Shown: positions 48,039 to 57,438, counted from the stretch's first letter. The stretch is 64,000 nt of DNA from Arthrobacter sp. AQ5-05 (GCF_003287975.1 NZ_QMKQ01000011.1:62001-126000); one strand, 5' to 3'. Translations and numbers: made by a program. Notes: generated by a model not told the origin, from the sequence alone.

Positions 48039-49064
48039 GTGATTACCGGACAATCCTTCATGATGGTCGTGGTGCTGTTGTGCACCTGCGCCTTCGCGTT
48101 CCTCAACGGCTTCCGCGACGCCTCGAACTCCGTCGCCGTCGCGGTGCGCAACCGCGCGCTGACCCCCACCTATGCGGTCCTGGTGGCGGCGTTCTTCACC
48201 TTCGCGGGCACCATGCTTTCGACCAGTTTCGGGGTCTACCTGATCTCGGCGGTGGAGCTGAACGTCCCGACCGGGACCCCGGGCCTGGCCCTGCTGCTTT
48301 CCGCGTTGCTGGCGGGCGGCGCCTGGGCGCTGCTGTGCTGGTGGCGCGGGTTGCCGGTGTCCTCCACGCATTCGCTGATCGCGGCGCTTGCCGGGGCCTC
48401 GGGTGCCTCCGCGTTGCTGGGCAACGACGGCGTGCATGACGCCTGGCGGATGCTCGCCGGGGGGGTGCTTCTGCCGCTGGTCTTCACCCCGGTCTTCGCC
48501 TTCGCCGTCTCCTACACCCTGGTCATCCCCGTCACCTGGCTGGTGCGCCATTCCACGGCCTCAGACGTCAACGGCGTGTCCCGTGCCGGCCAGGCCATCG
48601 CGGCGTGCGCGGTGGCCCTGGGCAACGGGCTGCAGGATGGCCAGCGCACCGGAGCCTTCCTGACCCTGGCCCTGGTGACCGCCGGCGCCGCCGAACCCGG
48701 GTCCATCATGCTCGGCCCGCAGCTGCTCGGCGCTGGCTGCCTGGCCGCGGGCGTTCTCTTTGGCGGCTGGCGCATCGCCCACACCCTTGCCTACAGGCTG
48801 GTCAACATGGACCCGTTGCGCGGCATGGTCGCCCAGTCGGTCTCCGCGGCCATGCTCTTCCTCGGCGCCATGCTGATCCACCTGCCGATCTCCACCACCC
48901 AGGCGGTCACCAGCTCGATCGTCGGGGCCGGTGCAAACCAGCGCTTCGAGTCTGTGGCCTGGCGGCACGTGAACCTCATCCTGCGGCACTGGGTCGCCAC
49001 CCCACTGGTGTGCGCCGTCGTGGGCGGGATCCTGTACCTGGCCATGCACCCGCTGGTGAGCTGA
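48039..49064 (+). CDS. pit: Low-affinity inorganic phosphate transporter (Pit family)
   Basis: 341 residues, about ten helices. The Pit duplicated signature is visible as AFLNGFRDASNSVAVAVRNR near residue 18 and in the second half as VALGNGLQDGQR near 190; SSTHSLIAALAGASGASA and STTQAVTSSIVGAGANQ are the paired substrate loops. It imports phosphate (metal-phosphate) by proton symport at the cytoplasmic membrane. The start is a GTG at 48039, 7 nt after the DUF47 stop, with AAGGA in that gene's end. It is close to the high-affinity Pst system at 50456-54636 on the other strand. Confidence 0.9.
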   Translation: MITGQSFMMVVVLLCTCAFAFLNGFRDASNSVAVAVRNRALTPTYAVLVAAFFTFAGTMLSTSFGVYLISAVELNVPTGTPGLALLLSALLAGGAWALLCWWRGLPVSSTHSLIAALAGASGASALLGNDGVHDAWRMLAGGVLLPLVFTPVFAFAVSYTLVIPVTWLVRHSTASDVNGVSRAGQAIAACAVALGNGLQDGQRTGAFLTLALVTAGAAEPGSIMLGPQLLGAGCLAAGVLFGGWRIAHTLAYRLVNMDPLRGMVAQSVSAAMLFLGAMLIHLPISTTQAVTSSIVGAGANQRFESVAWRHVNLILRHWVATPLVCAVVGGILYLAMHPLVS

Positions 49065-49133
49065 CCGGCGAGCGCGCGGCGCACGGTGGGCAACAGCCCT
49101 TGGCCCGTTGCACTTGGTTGTTGACGTTGGGTG

Positions 49134-50165
49134 TCAGTGCCCCTGGATGGCCCCGGGCATCGCCAGCTTCAGTTCCCGGGCGATCCGCCCGAGTTCCGAC
49201 CAGGTCTTGGCGTTGAGAGCCACCGGGTGTCCGGCGGGGTAGCTGTCCCCCACCGACGGGCCTTCGCCGGGTACCCGGACGGGTCCGCTGCCGGCTTCCG
49301 TCTCGCTGGATTTCACGTGGCCAATGAACTCCTCGACCTGCGCGGTGAATTCGTGCAGCTCGCGCAATTGCGCCACGTCGATCGCGATGACCAGGGTGCC
49401 CTGGTGGTCGGCCGTCTTACGCTCCGAGACGGTCTCGGAACCCGTCAGCGCGCCACCCAGGGCCTCGACCAGCAGCGCCAGCCCGAAGCCCTTGAACCCG
49501 CCAAAGGGCTTGAGCAGCCCGTCGGGGGTCACCCACTGCTCGGACAGCGCCGTGCCGCGGTCGCGTTCCTCGGCCAGCCTGCCGCCGGCCACCGTGCTGG
49601 TGGCAAAGTCGATGACCAGGTGCGGTGCGCTGGCGCGCGGGACCCCGGCGGCAATCGGGTTGGTCGACAGCCGGGCCTGGGTGCCGCCCGGCGGCACCAC
49701 GACCTGTCCGGCACCGTTGTTGTTCCCGAACAGCAGGGTCGCCACCCCGGCATTGGCCGCTTCCTCGCAGAAGGGGGCAAACCGCCCCGCATACTCGCTG
49801 TTGCGCACCGCGACGGCGGCGATCCCGTTGGCCTTGGCACGGGCCACGGCCAGCGCCGTGGCATCGCGCAGCGCAAAGTGCCCGTAGGTGCCGTTGCCGT
49901 TCATGCGCACCAGGGAGCCGGTGTCCAGCTCGATCGAGGCCCGGGCCCCGGGCTGCGCGAATCCCTTCAGCGCCCGGTCCACGTACTCGGGAAGCCTGCG
50001 CATGCCGTGCGAGGGGTGGTTGGCCAGCTCCGAGGCGATCAGCTGGTCCGCCATGTAGGCGGCGTCGGTCCCGGATGACCCGACCGCGGCCATGGCCTTG
50101 GCGACGAATCCGTGCAGGTCCCCCGCCCGGCTGCTCCGGTGCACCGCTGCGGTTTCTTCGCTCAC
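49134..50165 (-). CDS. Malate/L-lactate dehydrogenase (Ldh2 family)
   Basis: 343 residues of the NAD(P)-dependent Ldh_2 superfamily, unrelated to Rossmann LDH. ELANHPSHGMRRLPEYVDRAL near residue 46 holds the catalytic His; AGVATLLFGNNNGAGQVVVPPGG and VIDFATSTVAGGR are characteristic, and PFGGFKGFGLALLVEALGG near 222 fits cofactor binding. Substrates in the family include malate, L-lactate, ureidoglycolate and 2,3-diketogulonate; this one is unassigned. GTG at 50165 with AGAAGGAAA upstream. It stands alone between the two phosphate transporters. Confidence 0.88.
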   Translation of the reverse strand: MSEETAAVHRSSRAGDLHGFVAKAMAAVGSSGTDAAYMADQLIASELANHPSHGMRRLPEYVDRALKGFAQPGARASIELDTGSLVRMNGNGTYGHFALRDATALAVARAKANGIAAVAVRNSEYAGRFAPFCEEAANAGVATLLFGNNNGAGQVVVPPGGTQARLSTNPIAAGVPRASAPHLVIDFATSTVAGGRLAEERDRGTALSEQWVTPDGLLKPFGGFKGFGLALLVEALGGALTGSETVSERKTADHQGTLVIAIDVAQLRELHEFTAQVEEFIGHVKSSETEAGSGPVRVPGEGPSVGDSYPAGHPVALNAKTWSELGRIARELKLAMPGAIQGH

Positions 50166-50302
50166 GTTGTTTCCTTCTGTGGGGGGGTGTACTGGCTCCC
50201 CACCATACCGACGGAAAGCGCCCGCCGTGGCCAGGCCCGCTGATGCGGCTCATCCACCCCGTTCGTCCCCCGGCAAAACGGGCCCCGGGACTAAACGAGG
50301 CA

Positions 50303-50345
50303 ACGGCGGAGGAATGCGCAAGACTCGTGCGCATTCCTCCGCCGT
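50303..50345. terminator. Perfect 18-bp hairpin downstream of pstB
   Basis: ACGGCGGAGGAATGCGCA (50303-50320) pairs perfectly with 50328-50345 around a 7-nt loop, 111 nt past the pstB stop. It probably ends the pst operon; there is no long T run. Confidence 0.65.
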
Positions 50346-50455
50346 CGCGATCCCCCTCCAGGGATCCCCGGAAGATCCCCCTTCCGGTACCGCCACCACG
50401 ACCCGTTCGGCCATGGCGGCGAATTCTGCTGTTGCGTGTTTTCCCCGGGCGGGGA

Positions 50456-51235
50456 TTATCCGAAGCGGCCCGAGACGTAGTCCTCGGTGGCCTTGACCGA
50501 CGGGTTGGAGAAGATCGTCGCGGTGTCCGCGTACTCGATCAGCTTGCCCGGCTTGCCGGTTCCGGCGATGTTGAAGAACGCGGTCTTGTCGCTCACGCGC
50601 GCGGCCTGCTGCATGTTGTGCGTCACGATCACGACGGTGAACTCGCTCTTGAGCTCGTTGATCAGGTCCTCGATGGCCAGGGTGGAGATCGGGTCCAGGG
50701 CCGAGCAGGGCTCGTCCATCAGGATCACCTGGGGCTTCACGGCAATGGTCCGGGCGATGCACAGGCGCTGCTGCTGGCCGCCGGAGAGGCCCGATCCGGG
50801 CTTGTCCAGGCGGTCCTTGACCTCGTTCCAGAGGTTGGCGCCGCGCAGCGACTTCTCCACCAGCGAGTCGGCGTCGGACCTGGAGATCTTCTTGCCGTTG
50901 AGCTTCACCCCGGCCAGCACGTTGTCCTTGATGGACATGGTCGGGAACGGGTTCGGGCGCTGGAAGACCATGCCGATCTGGCTGCGCACGGTCACCGGGT
51001 CGACGCCGGGCTCGTAGAGGTTGTCCCCGTCCAGCAGGACCTCGCCCTCGACGCGGCCGCCGGGGATGACCTCGTGCATGCGGTTCAGGGTGCGCAGGAA
51101 GGTGGACTTCCCACAGCCCGAGGGGCCGATGAACGCGGTGACGGACTTGGCTTCGATTTCGATGTTGACATCTTCAACGGCCAAGAACTTGGAGTAGTAG
51201 ACGTTGAGGTCTTTGACGTCGATGCGCTTTGACAT
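50456..51235 (-). CDS. pstB: Phosphate ABC transporter ATP-binding protein
   Basis: 259 residues, the ATPase of the high-affinity phosphate importer. Walker [13 protein letters not shown]-loop VFQRPNPFP, signature LSGGQQQR, Walker B VILMDEP, the D-loop CSALDP and H-loop [13 protein letters not shown] are intact; the combination with [20 protein letters not shown] is diagnostic for PstB. It is the last gene of pstS-pstC-pstA-pstB, with a 51-nt gap after pstA. A perfect hairpin follows. Confidence 0.97.
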   Translation of the reverse strand: MSKRIDVKDLNVYYSKFLAVEDVNIEIEAKSVTAFIGPSGCGKSTFLRTLNRMHEVIPGGRVEGEVLLDGDNLYEPGVDPVTVRSQIGMVFQRPNPFPTMSIKDNVLAGVKLNGKKISRSDADSLVEKSLRGANLWNEVKDRLDKPGSGLSGGQQQRLCIARTIAVKPQVILMDEPCSALDPISTLAIEDLINELKSEFTVVIVTHNMQQAARVSDKTAFFNIAGTGKPGKLIEYADTATIFSNPSVKATEDYVSGRFG

Positions 51236-51286
51236 GGTGGTTGTTCCTTAGAAAGTTTGTGCGTGTCGGGTCCGGAGCCGCAAAGC

Positions 51287-52438
51287 TCAACGGCCCTTCT
51301 TGGGGGCGAACAGGCCGGCAACCAGCCGGGCGCCGAGGTTGAGCACCATGACCATGACGATCAGCAGCAGGGCCGCGGCCCAGGCACGCTGGATCGAGGG
51401 GTCCACGTTGGTCGGCGAGGTCGGGGTGAGGATCTGGTAGTAGATGAACGTCGGCAGCGTTGCCATCCAGTTGCCAAAGACGTTCACGTTGATGTTGTTC
51501 GCCAACCCGGCGGTGACCAGGATCGGTGCGGTCTCGCCGATGACGCGGGCGATGGCCAGGGTTACGCCGGAGGCGATGCCGGAGATCGCCGTGGGGATGA
51601 CTACCTTGGCGATGGTGCGCCACTTGCGCACGCCCAGCGCGTAGGCGGCCTCGCGCAATTCGTTCGGGACGATCTTGAGCATTTCCTCGGTGGAGCGGAC
51701 CACCGTGGGGATCATCAGCACGCTCAAGGCAACCGCGGCGACGATACCCATCCGGGCGGTGGGGCCCAGCAGCACCGCGAACAGCGCGGTGGCGAACAGG
51801 CCGGCGACGATCGAGGGGATGCCCGTCATGACGTCCACGAAGAAGGTGATGGCGCGGGCCAGCGGCCCGTTCTTGCCGTATTCGACCAGGTAGATGGCGG
51901 TCAGCATGCCCACGGGCACCGAGATGACCGTCGACCACAGGGTGATCAGCAGCGTGCCAATGACCGCGTGGTAGGCCCCGCCGAGCACCGGGGCGCCGTT
52001 TTCGACGCTGGCGTTGTCGACCGCGCCGGTGATCCCGTTCATGGAGTGGAACAGGAAGTGCGTGTTGATGCCCGGCATTCCCTTTTGCAGCACAGTGAAC
52101 AGCACGGACGCCAACGGGATCAGTGCGAGCAGGAAGGCGGCGTAGACCAGGTTCGTGGCCAGGGTGTTCTTTCCGTGGCGCGGGCCCTCCACCAGCGTGG
52201 TGATGACGGTGGAGGCGATGACGAAGATGATGGCGGTGTAGATGGCCAGGGTTGCCACCGAGAATCCGCCGAGCGTGGAGGCCGCGGCGCCCAGGATCAG
52301 CGCGGCGGCGGCGATGCCCGGCACAGCCCAGCGGGGCAGGTGGCCCTTGGCCAGGGAGTTGCGCTTGCGGGCAACCGGCGGCGGGTTCTGCACGTTGCGC
52401 GAATCGTTCGGGGTCTTGCGCGTGGTTGTGGCACTCAT
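51287..52438 (-). CDS. pstA: Phosphate ABC transporter permease PstA
   Basis: 383 residues. The N-terminal polar extension of about 35 residues is followed by two helices, then the binding-protein-dependent permease domain with six helices; the EAA-like loop LREAAYALGVRKWRTIAKVVIPTAISG near residue 268 contacts PstB. Features such as LVEYGKNGPLARAITFFVDVMTGIPSIVAGLFA are typical of PstA. Its ATG and the pstC stop overlap by 1 nt (TGATG). Confidence 0.95.
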   Translation of the reverse strand: MSATTTRKTPNDSRNVQNPPPVARKRNSLAKGHLPRWAVPGIAAAALILGAAASTLGGFSVATLAIYTAIIFVIASTVITTLVEGPRHGKNTLATNLVYAAFLLALIPLASVLFTVLQKGMPGINTHFLFHSMNGITGAVDNASVENGAPVLGGAYHAVIGTLLITLWSTVISVPVGMLTAIYLVEYGKNGPLARAITFFVDVMTGIPSIVAGLFATALFAVLLGPTARMGIVAAVALSVLMIPTVVRSTEEMLKIVPNELREAAYALGVRKWRTIAKVVIPTAISGIASGVTLAIARVIGETAPILVTAGLANNINVNVFGNWMATLPTFIYYQILTPTSPTNVDPSIQRAWAAALLLIVMVMVLNLGARLVAGLFAPKKGR

Positions 52439-53370
52439 CAGTTGGCTCCCGAAAATTCCTTGTGGCGGGCGATGATGGCCCGGGCGATGAGGTTGACCAC
52501 CAAGGTGATCACGAACAGCACCAGGCCGGCGGCGATCAGCTCGGCCAGGCGCAGGCCGAAGGCCTCGGGGAAGTTCAATGCGATCTCCGCGGCGATGGTC
52601 TGGTTGCCGGACTTGATCAGCGACGGAATCAAGCCGCCGGTGGACAGCACCAGGGCCACGGCCATGGTCTCGCCCAGGGCGCGGCCCAAGCCGAGCATGA
52701 CGGCGGAGACGATGCCGGGGCGCGCGAAGGGCAGCACCGACATGGTGATCATTTCCCAGCGCGTGGCACCCAGCGCGAGCGCGGCTTCCTCATGCAGCTT
52801 CGGGGTCTGCAGGAAAATCTCGCGGCTCAGCGAGGTGATGATGGGAAGGACCATCACCGCGAGCACGATGCCGGCGGTGAGGATGGTCTTGCCGGTCTGC
52901 GATGCGGGGCCGGCGAAGATCGGGATGAAGCCGAGGTTCGCGGCGAGCCACTGGAAGGTGGGTACCAGGGCGGGGGCCAGGACAAGGTAGCCCCAGGCGC
53001 CGTAGATGACCGAGGGGATCGCTGCGAGCAGGTCGATGACGTAGCCCAGGCCCGCTGCCAGCCTGCGCGGGGCGTAGTGCGAGATGAACAGGGCCACCGC
53101 GATGCCCACCGGCGTGGCGATCAGCAGGGCGATGGCCGCGGCGATGACGGTGCCGATGACGATCGGGAAAATGTAGCTGGCGAAGCCTTCGCCGCCGGTG
53201 ATCAGCGTCGGGTCGGCGGTGAACGTGGGCAGCGCCTGGATGAACAGGAAGATCGCCACCGCAAGCAGCGTTGCGAGGATCAGGATGCCTGCGCCGAGCG
53301 CGGCACCGGAGAATACCTTGTCTCCGGCTTGTCCCTTGGATCCGTTGCGCCGAAGCGCGTTGGTAGTCAT
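52438..53370 (-). CDS. pstC: Phosphate ABC transporter permease PstC
   Basis: 310 residues, six helices after an N-terminal one (GAGILILATLLAVAIFLFI). Conserved PstC segments are GTVIAAAIALLIATPVGIAVALFIS, LLAAIPSVIYGAWGYLVLAPAL and the EAA loop HEEAALALGATRWEMITMSVLPFARPG. With PstA it forms the membrane channel. The ATG at 53370 has AAAGG about 10 nt upstream, favouring it over an in-frame start nine codons earlier. A stable hairpin between pstS and pstC may attenuate the permease genes. Confidence 0.95.
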   Translation of the reverse strand: MTTNALRRNGSKGQAGDKVFSGAALGAGILILATLLAVAIFLFIQALPTFTADPTLITGGEGFASYIFPIVIGTVIAAAIALLIATPVGIAVALFISHYAPRRLAAGLGYVIDLLAAIPSVIYGAWGYLVLAPALVPTFQWLAANLGFIPIFAGPASQTGKTILTAGIVLAVMVLPIITSLSREIFLQTPKLHEEAALALGATRWEMITMSVLPFARPGIVSAVMLGLGRALGETMAVALVLSTGGLIPSLIKSGNQTIAAEIALNFPEAFGLRLAELIAAGLVLFVITLVVNLIARAIIARHKEFSGAN

Positions 53371-53465
53371 ATGGGTGAGCCTTTGGAATTCGTGCAAACG
53401 GCTTCAGGGGGATCGGTTGGCCGTCTGCGCTGGGATGTGTGGAGGGGGTAAGTGTGATGCTACTG

Positions 53466-53509
53466 CGCCGGCCGGGGAATATCGATGGATCGATCTTCCC
53501 CGGCCGGCG
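53466..53509 (-). terminator. Hairpin (attenuator) between pstS and pstC
   Basis: CGCCGGCCGGGGAA pairs perfectly with TTCCCCGGCCGGCG (14 bp) around a 16-nt loop that itself contains ATCGAT-GG-ATCGAT. Located 12 nt after the pstS stop, it probably lowers readthrough into pstCAB and stabilises pstS mRNA, as in other pst operons (inference). Confidence 0.65.
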
Positions 53510-53520
53510 GGTGGTGAAAG

Positions 53521-54636
53521 CTAGGAGCCGACCTTGATGGAGTCGATCGACTTGATGGCCGCTTCGCTCATCTTCGCAGACAGGGGTGCGTTTCCGGCGG
53601 AGGCTGCAGCTTCCTTCTGTCCGGCCTCCGAGAGCACGTACTCGCCGAAGCTCTTGACCAGGTCAACCGTGGCCTGATCCTTGTAGCTGGAGCAGAACAC
53701 GTGGTACGAGACCAGGATGATCGGGTAGGACCCGGATTCGGTGGTGTCGCGCTTCAGGTCCAGGGACATGTCCAGTGCGCCGCGGCCTTCGACCGGGGTG
53801 GCTGCCTCGACGCCCTTGGCGGCGGCCTCGGAGGAGATCTTGGTGAAGTCCGCGCCGACCTTCACGTTCACGGTGCCCAGCTTGCCCACGGCCGAGTGGT
53901 CGGCGTAGGTGATGGCGCCTTCGGTGCCGGTGGTCGTTGCCACGACACCCGAGGTGCCCTTGGCGTTTTCGCTGGCCAGGTCCTTGGGCCAGTCGCCGGA
54001 GACCTCGTAGGTCCACACATCCTTGGCCGCCACGGACAGGTAGTCGACGAAGTTCTCGGTGGTGCCGGACTCGTCGTTGCGGTGCACCACGGTGATTGCG
54101 GTGTCCGGGAGGGCGACGCCTTCGTTCGTGGCGGCGATGGCCGGGTCGTTCCACTTGGTGATTTCGAGCTTGAAGATCTTCGCGATGGTGGCTGCGTCAA
54201 GGTTCAGTGTTTCGACGCCCGGCAGGTTGAAGGCAACAGCGATCGGGGAAACGTAGGCCGGGACGTTGAAGGCACCTTCGGGGCCGCAGACCTGCTTCGA
54301 GGATTCGATTTCCTCGTCCTTCAGGTAGGCGTCCGAACCTGCGAACTGTGCGCCGCCGGCCAGGAATGCCTTGCGCCCCGCGCCGGAGCCGTCCGGGGAG
54401 TACTGGACCATGGTGCCGGGATTGGCGGCTTCGAAGCCGGCCTTCCAGGCTTCCATGGCGGACTTCTGCGAGGATGCGCCGGAACCGGTCAACGTGCCGG
54501 TTACCGCAGCGGCGGAGCCGCCGGTCGAGGCAGCCGTACCGGCCGTTGCGGTCGGGCTGTCCGAACCGCAAGCGGTCAGGGCCAGGGCAGCGACGGTAAG
54601 AACAGCAGCCGCGCTGCCAATGCGATGAAGCTTCAC
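53521..54636 (-). CDS. pstS: Phosphate-binding lipoprotein PstS
   Basis: 371 residues. Lipoprotein signal ends at the lipobox LTAC with Cys23. The mature part contains the phosphate-binding features TGSGASSQKSAMEAWKAGF, QYSPDGSGAGRKAFL and HRNDESGTTENFVDYL, together lining the anion site. It captures phosphate outside the membrane and delivers it to PstCA. It is the first gene of the pst operon, expressed from a promoter with a PHO box 130 nt upstream. Length is usual for PstS. Confidence 0.96.
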   Translation of the reverse strand: MKLHRIGSAAAVLTVAALALTACGSDSPTATAGTAASTGGSAAAVTGTLTGSGASSQKSAMEAWKAGFEAANPGTMVQYSPDGSGAGRKAFLAGGAQFAGSDAYLKDEEIESSKQVCGPEGAFNVPAYVSPIAVAFNLPGVETLNLDAATIAKIFKLEITKWNDPAIAATNEGVALPDTAITVVHRNDESGTTENFVDYLSVAAKDVWTYEVSGDWPKDLASENAKGTSGVVATTTGTEGAITYADHSAVGKLGTVNVKVGADFTKISSEAAAKGVEAATPVEGRGALDMSLDLKRDTTESGSYPIILVSYHVFCSSYKDQATVDLVKSFGEYVLSEAGQKEAAASAGNAPLSAKMSEAAIKSIDSIKVGS

Positions 54637-54765
54637 GAGTTATCCTCTTTCAAATGCCTGTCAATGACGAAATGTGTCGTCCTGGTTTGTTCCCAAGGAT
54701 GCGCACGCCGGCACATCGCTTCAATACGAAGTTAGGCCCCGGAGGTAACCAGCTGTTGCGATGAA

Positions 54766-54783
54766 GGTGAACGCAAGGTGAAC
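54766..54783 (-). promoter_or_regulatory. PHO box upstream of pstS
   Basis: On the minus strand two GTTCACC units lie in direct repeat with 4 nt between them (11-bp period), exactly the PhoP-binding arrangement described for actinobacteria. The site is 130 nt ahead of the pstS start and should switch the operon on under phosphate starvation. Confidence 0.85.
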
Positions 54784-54862
54784 AGCGCCGAATGCGACGC
54801 GTGTTTCGGGTCACGTTTCATGCTTTGCCGCCGCGTGCGAAACACGTGACAGACTGTTGCCC

Positions 54863-55990
54863 ATGGGTATCGGATCTTCGGTGAGCGGGGCGTGGGCGTT
54901 TGTCCAGCGCCGCAACCGGGTCGGCCTGCGCCGCGTGGGAACCTCGTTCCCCAAGGTGATCCAGATGACCGCCTCCGCGGTCCTGGCCTACTGGATCGCG
55001 GAGCAGCTGCTGGGCCATGACGCCCCGATCTTTGCCGCGACCAGCGGCCTGCTGGTGCTGGGCTTCGGAACCCAGACCACGGTGCGCCGCTCCCTCGAGG
55101 TCGCCATCGGCTGCACCCTGGGCGTGGCCGTGGGAGACCTGCTGCTGACCCTGCTGGGAAGCGGGCTGTGGCAGGCCGGGTTGGTGCTCTTCCTGTCCCT
55201 GATGATTGCCCGGTTCCTTGATTCGGGCCCCATCTTCACCACCCAGCTGGGCCTGCAGTCGGTGCTGGTGGTGTTGCTGCCCATCGGCGCGGCCGGACCC
55301 TTCAGCCGCTCGCTCGATGCGGTCGTCGGGTCCCTGTGCGGTCTGCTGATCGTGATGATCTTCCCCCGCGACCCGCGCCGCACCCCGATGGCCGAGCTTG
55401 GCAAGCTCCTCGGTGAGCTCTCCGGGGTGTTGCAGGAGTGCGGGCGCGCGGTCAGCACCTCGGATTCGACCCTGGCCTTCCACGCGCTGGTCCGGGCCCG
55501 CGGCACCCAGCACTTGATGGACTCGCTGCCCGCGGCACTGAATCTGGCCCGCGAGGTCGCGACCCTGGCCCCGGCGCACCGGCGGCACCGACAGGACCTG
55601 GAGAGGTTGAAGGTCGCCGCGGACAAGACCGACCTGGCGGTGCGCAACTCCCGGGTCCTGGCCCGCCGGCTGACCACGGTGATCAACCACGGCGCCCTGA
55701 CCGACCGCGGGGTCGAGGCGGTGTCCGGGCTGCTCACCGAGCTTTCCGAGGCCGTCGACGCCTTCGGCTATGCGGTGCTGGAAACCAACGAATCCGGGTA
55801 CCGGAAGGCCGTGGGGCGCGCCAAGCGCGAGCTCGCCGAATGCGCGGCCCGGCTCGATCCCACGTCCCTGCAGGTCAGCGGCATGCAGGGCGAGGGCATG
55901 GTGTTGCTGTTGCGTCCGCTGGTCGTCGACCTGCTCGAGGCCACCGGAACCAGCCACGAGGACGCCGTCGCCCTGATGCCGCGCCTGTAG
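54863..55990 (+). CDS. FUSC/aromatic-acid-exporter-like membrane protein
   Basis: 375 residues. The N-terminal half has about six helices (VIQMTASAVLAYWIAEQLLG, APIFAATSGLLVLGFG, LEVAIGCTLGVAVGDLLLTLLG, AGLVLFLSLMIARFLD, LQSVLVVLLPIGAAG, VVGSLCGLLIVMIF) and QTTVRRSLEVAIG, the ArAE/FUSC signature. The C-terminal half is a soluble helical domain with many Arg/Glu. Proteins of this type are thought to export aromatic acids or resist stress; direction and substrate unknown. ATG at 54863; a CAGACT hexamer lies 7 nt upstream. Divergent from pstS. Confidence 0.85.
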   Translation: MGIGSSVSGAWAFVQRRNRVGLRRVGTSFPKVIQMTASAVLAYWIAEQLLGHDAPIFAATSGLLVLGFGTQTTVRRSLEVAIGCTLGVAVGDLLLTLLGSGLWQAGLVLFLSLMIARFLDSGPIFTTQLGLQSVLVVLLPIGAAGPFSRSLDAVVGSLCGLLIVMIFPRDPRRTPMAELGKLLGELSGVLQECGRAVSTSDSTLAFHALVRARGTQHLMDSLPAALNLAREVATLAPAHRRHRQDLERLKVAADKTDLAVRNSRVLARRLTTVINHGALTDRGVEAVSGLLTELSEAVDAFGYAVLETNESGYRKAVGRAKRELAECAARLDPTSLQVSGMQGEGMVLLLRPLVVDLLEATGTSHEDAVALMPRL

Positions 55991-56033
55991 CGAAAACCTG
56001 CCGAGGCTCCACCAAAACGTCGGTGCCGGGCAC

Positions 56034-56039
56034 TAGCAT
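56034..56039 (+). promoter_or_regulatory. Candidate leaderless -10 hexamer of radA
   Basis: TAGCAT ends 7 nt before the radA ATG and no ribosome-binding site is visible, matching the leaderless arrangement. Confidence 0.5.
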
Positions 56040-56046
56040 CAAGCAC

Positions 56047-57438
56047 ATGGCTAAGAACTCCCGCTCCAGGAACACACCCGCATACCGTTGCGCGGAATGC
56101 GGGTGGAGCGCGGTGAAATGGGTGGGCCGTTGCGGTGAATGCCAGGCCTGGGGCACCGTGGAGGAAATGGGCGCGGTCTCGGCCAAGACCACCGTGGCCA
56201 CCACCATCGCCGCCCCCGCCCAACCCATCGGCGAGGTCGATGCCACCGCGGCTTCCTACCGCGCCTCCGGGGTGGACGAGCTTGACCGGGTGCTCGGCGG
56301 CGGACTGGTGCCCGGAGCCGTCATCCTGCTGGCCGGGGAGCCAGGGGTGGGCAAGTCCACGCTGCTGCTGGACGTCGCGGCGCGCGCCGCACGCACCGGC
56401 CGCAAGGTCCTGTACATCACCGGCGAGGAATCCGCCGCGCAGGTCAAGGTGCGGGCCGAACGCATCGACGCAATGGCCGAGACCCTGTACCTGACCGCCG
56501 AAACCGACCTGGGCATCGCGCTGGGCCAGGTGGAAAAGCTCGACCCGGAGCTGCTGATCATCGACTCCGTGCAGACCCTGGCCTCCTCCGAGGTCGACGG
56601 GACCGCCGGGGGCATCTCCCAGGTCCGCGAGGTCGCGGCCTCCCTGATCAACGCCGCCAAGCGCCGGAACATGACCACCATCCTGGTCGGGCACGTCACC
56701 AAGGACGGCTCCATCGCCGGGCCCCGGCTGCTGGAGCACCTGGTGGATGTGGTCTGCCAGTTCGACGGCGAGCGCCACTCCCGCCTGCGGCTGCTGCGCG
56801 CCCTGAAGAACCGTTACGGGCCCACCGACGAGGTCGGCTGCTTCGACTTGACCGAGGCGGGCATCGAGGGCCTTGCCGACCCCTCGGGGCTCTTTGTCAC
56901 CCGCACCAAGGACCCTGTCCCCGGCACGTGCATCACCGTGACCCTCGAAGGCCGCCGGCCGCTGGTCGCGGAGGTGCAGACCCTGCTCTCGCGCGCAGCC
57001 AGCGCCATCCCGCGCCGGGCCACCAGCGGCCTGGACGCCGCGCGCACCCAGATGATCCTGGCGGTGCTGCAGTCCCGGGCGCGCATGGAGCTGGGCGGCC
57101 TGGATTCCTACGTGGCCACCGTCGGCGGGGTCAAGCTCAGCGAACCGGCCACGGACCTGGCCACCGCCCTGGCACTGGCCTCCTCCATGCACAACCACCC
57201 GCTGCCGCCGCAGTTCGTGGCCTTCGGGGAGGTCGGTCTGGCCGGGGAGGTGCGCCCGGTGCCGGAGATCGGCCGGCGGATCATCGAGGCCGAACGGCTC
57301 GGATTCCGCTACGCCATGGTCCCGGCATCACCGCAGCCGCCGAAGAACATCCCGGACTCGATCAGGGTCTTCACGGTCTCCTCGGTGCTCGAGGCGCTGG
57401 ACATCGCCTTCGAGCAACGCGTCAAGACCGGCGCCTGA
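56047..57438 (+). CDS. radA: DNA repair protein RadA
   Basis: 463 residues. The zinc finger is Cys15, Cys18, Cys29, Cys32; the RecA-like core has Walker A GEPGVGKST at about 98-106, Walker B LLIIDSVQ and the RadA-specific KNRYGPTDEVG near 254. The C-terminal Lon-protease-like domain (LDSYVATVGGVKLSEPATDLATALALASS) is present without catalytic Ser. RadA is a DnaB-like helicase promoting branch migration in recombinational repair. It precedes disA, as in many Gram-positives. Initiation probably leaderless from TAGCAT. Confidence 0.96.
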   Translation: MAKNSRSRNTPAYRCAECGWSAVKWVGRCGECQAWGTVEEMGAVSAKTTVATTIAAPAQPIGEVDATAASYRASGVDELDRVLGGGLVPGAVILLAGEPGVGKSTLLLDVAARAARTGRKVLYITGEESAAQVKVRAERIDAMAETLYLTAETDLGIALGQVEKLDPELLIIDSVQTLASSEVDGTAGGISQVREVAASLINAAKRRNMTTILVGHVTKDGSIAGPRLLEHLVDVVCQFDGERHSRLRLLRALKNRYGPTDEVGCFDLTEAGIEGLADPSGLFVTRTKDPVPGTCITVTLEGRRPLVAEVQTLLSRAASAIPRRATSGLDAARTQMILAVLQSRARMELGGLDSYVATVGGVKLSEPATDLATALALASSMHNHPLPPQFVAFGEVGLAGEVRPVPEIGRRIIEAERLGFRYAMVPASPQPPKNIPDSIRVFTVSSVLEALDIAFEQRVKTGA

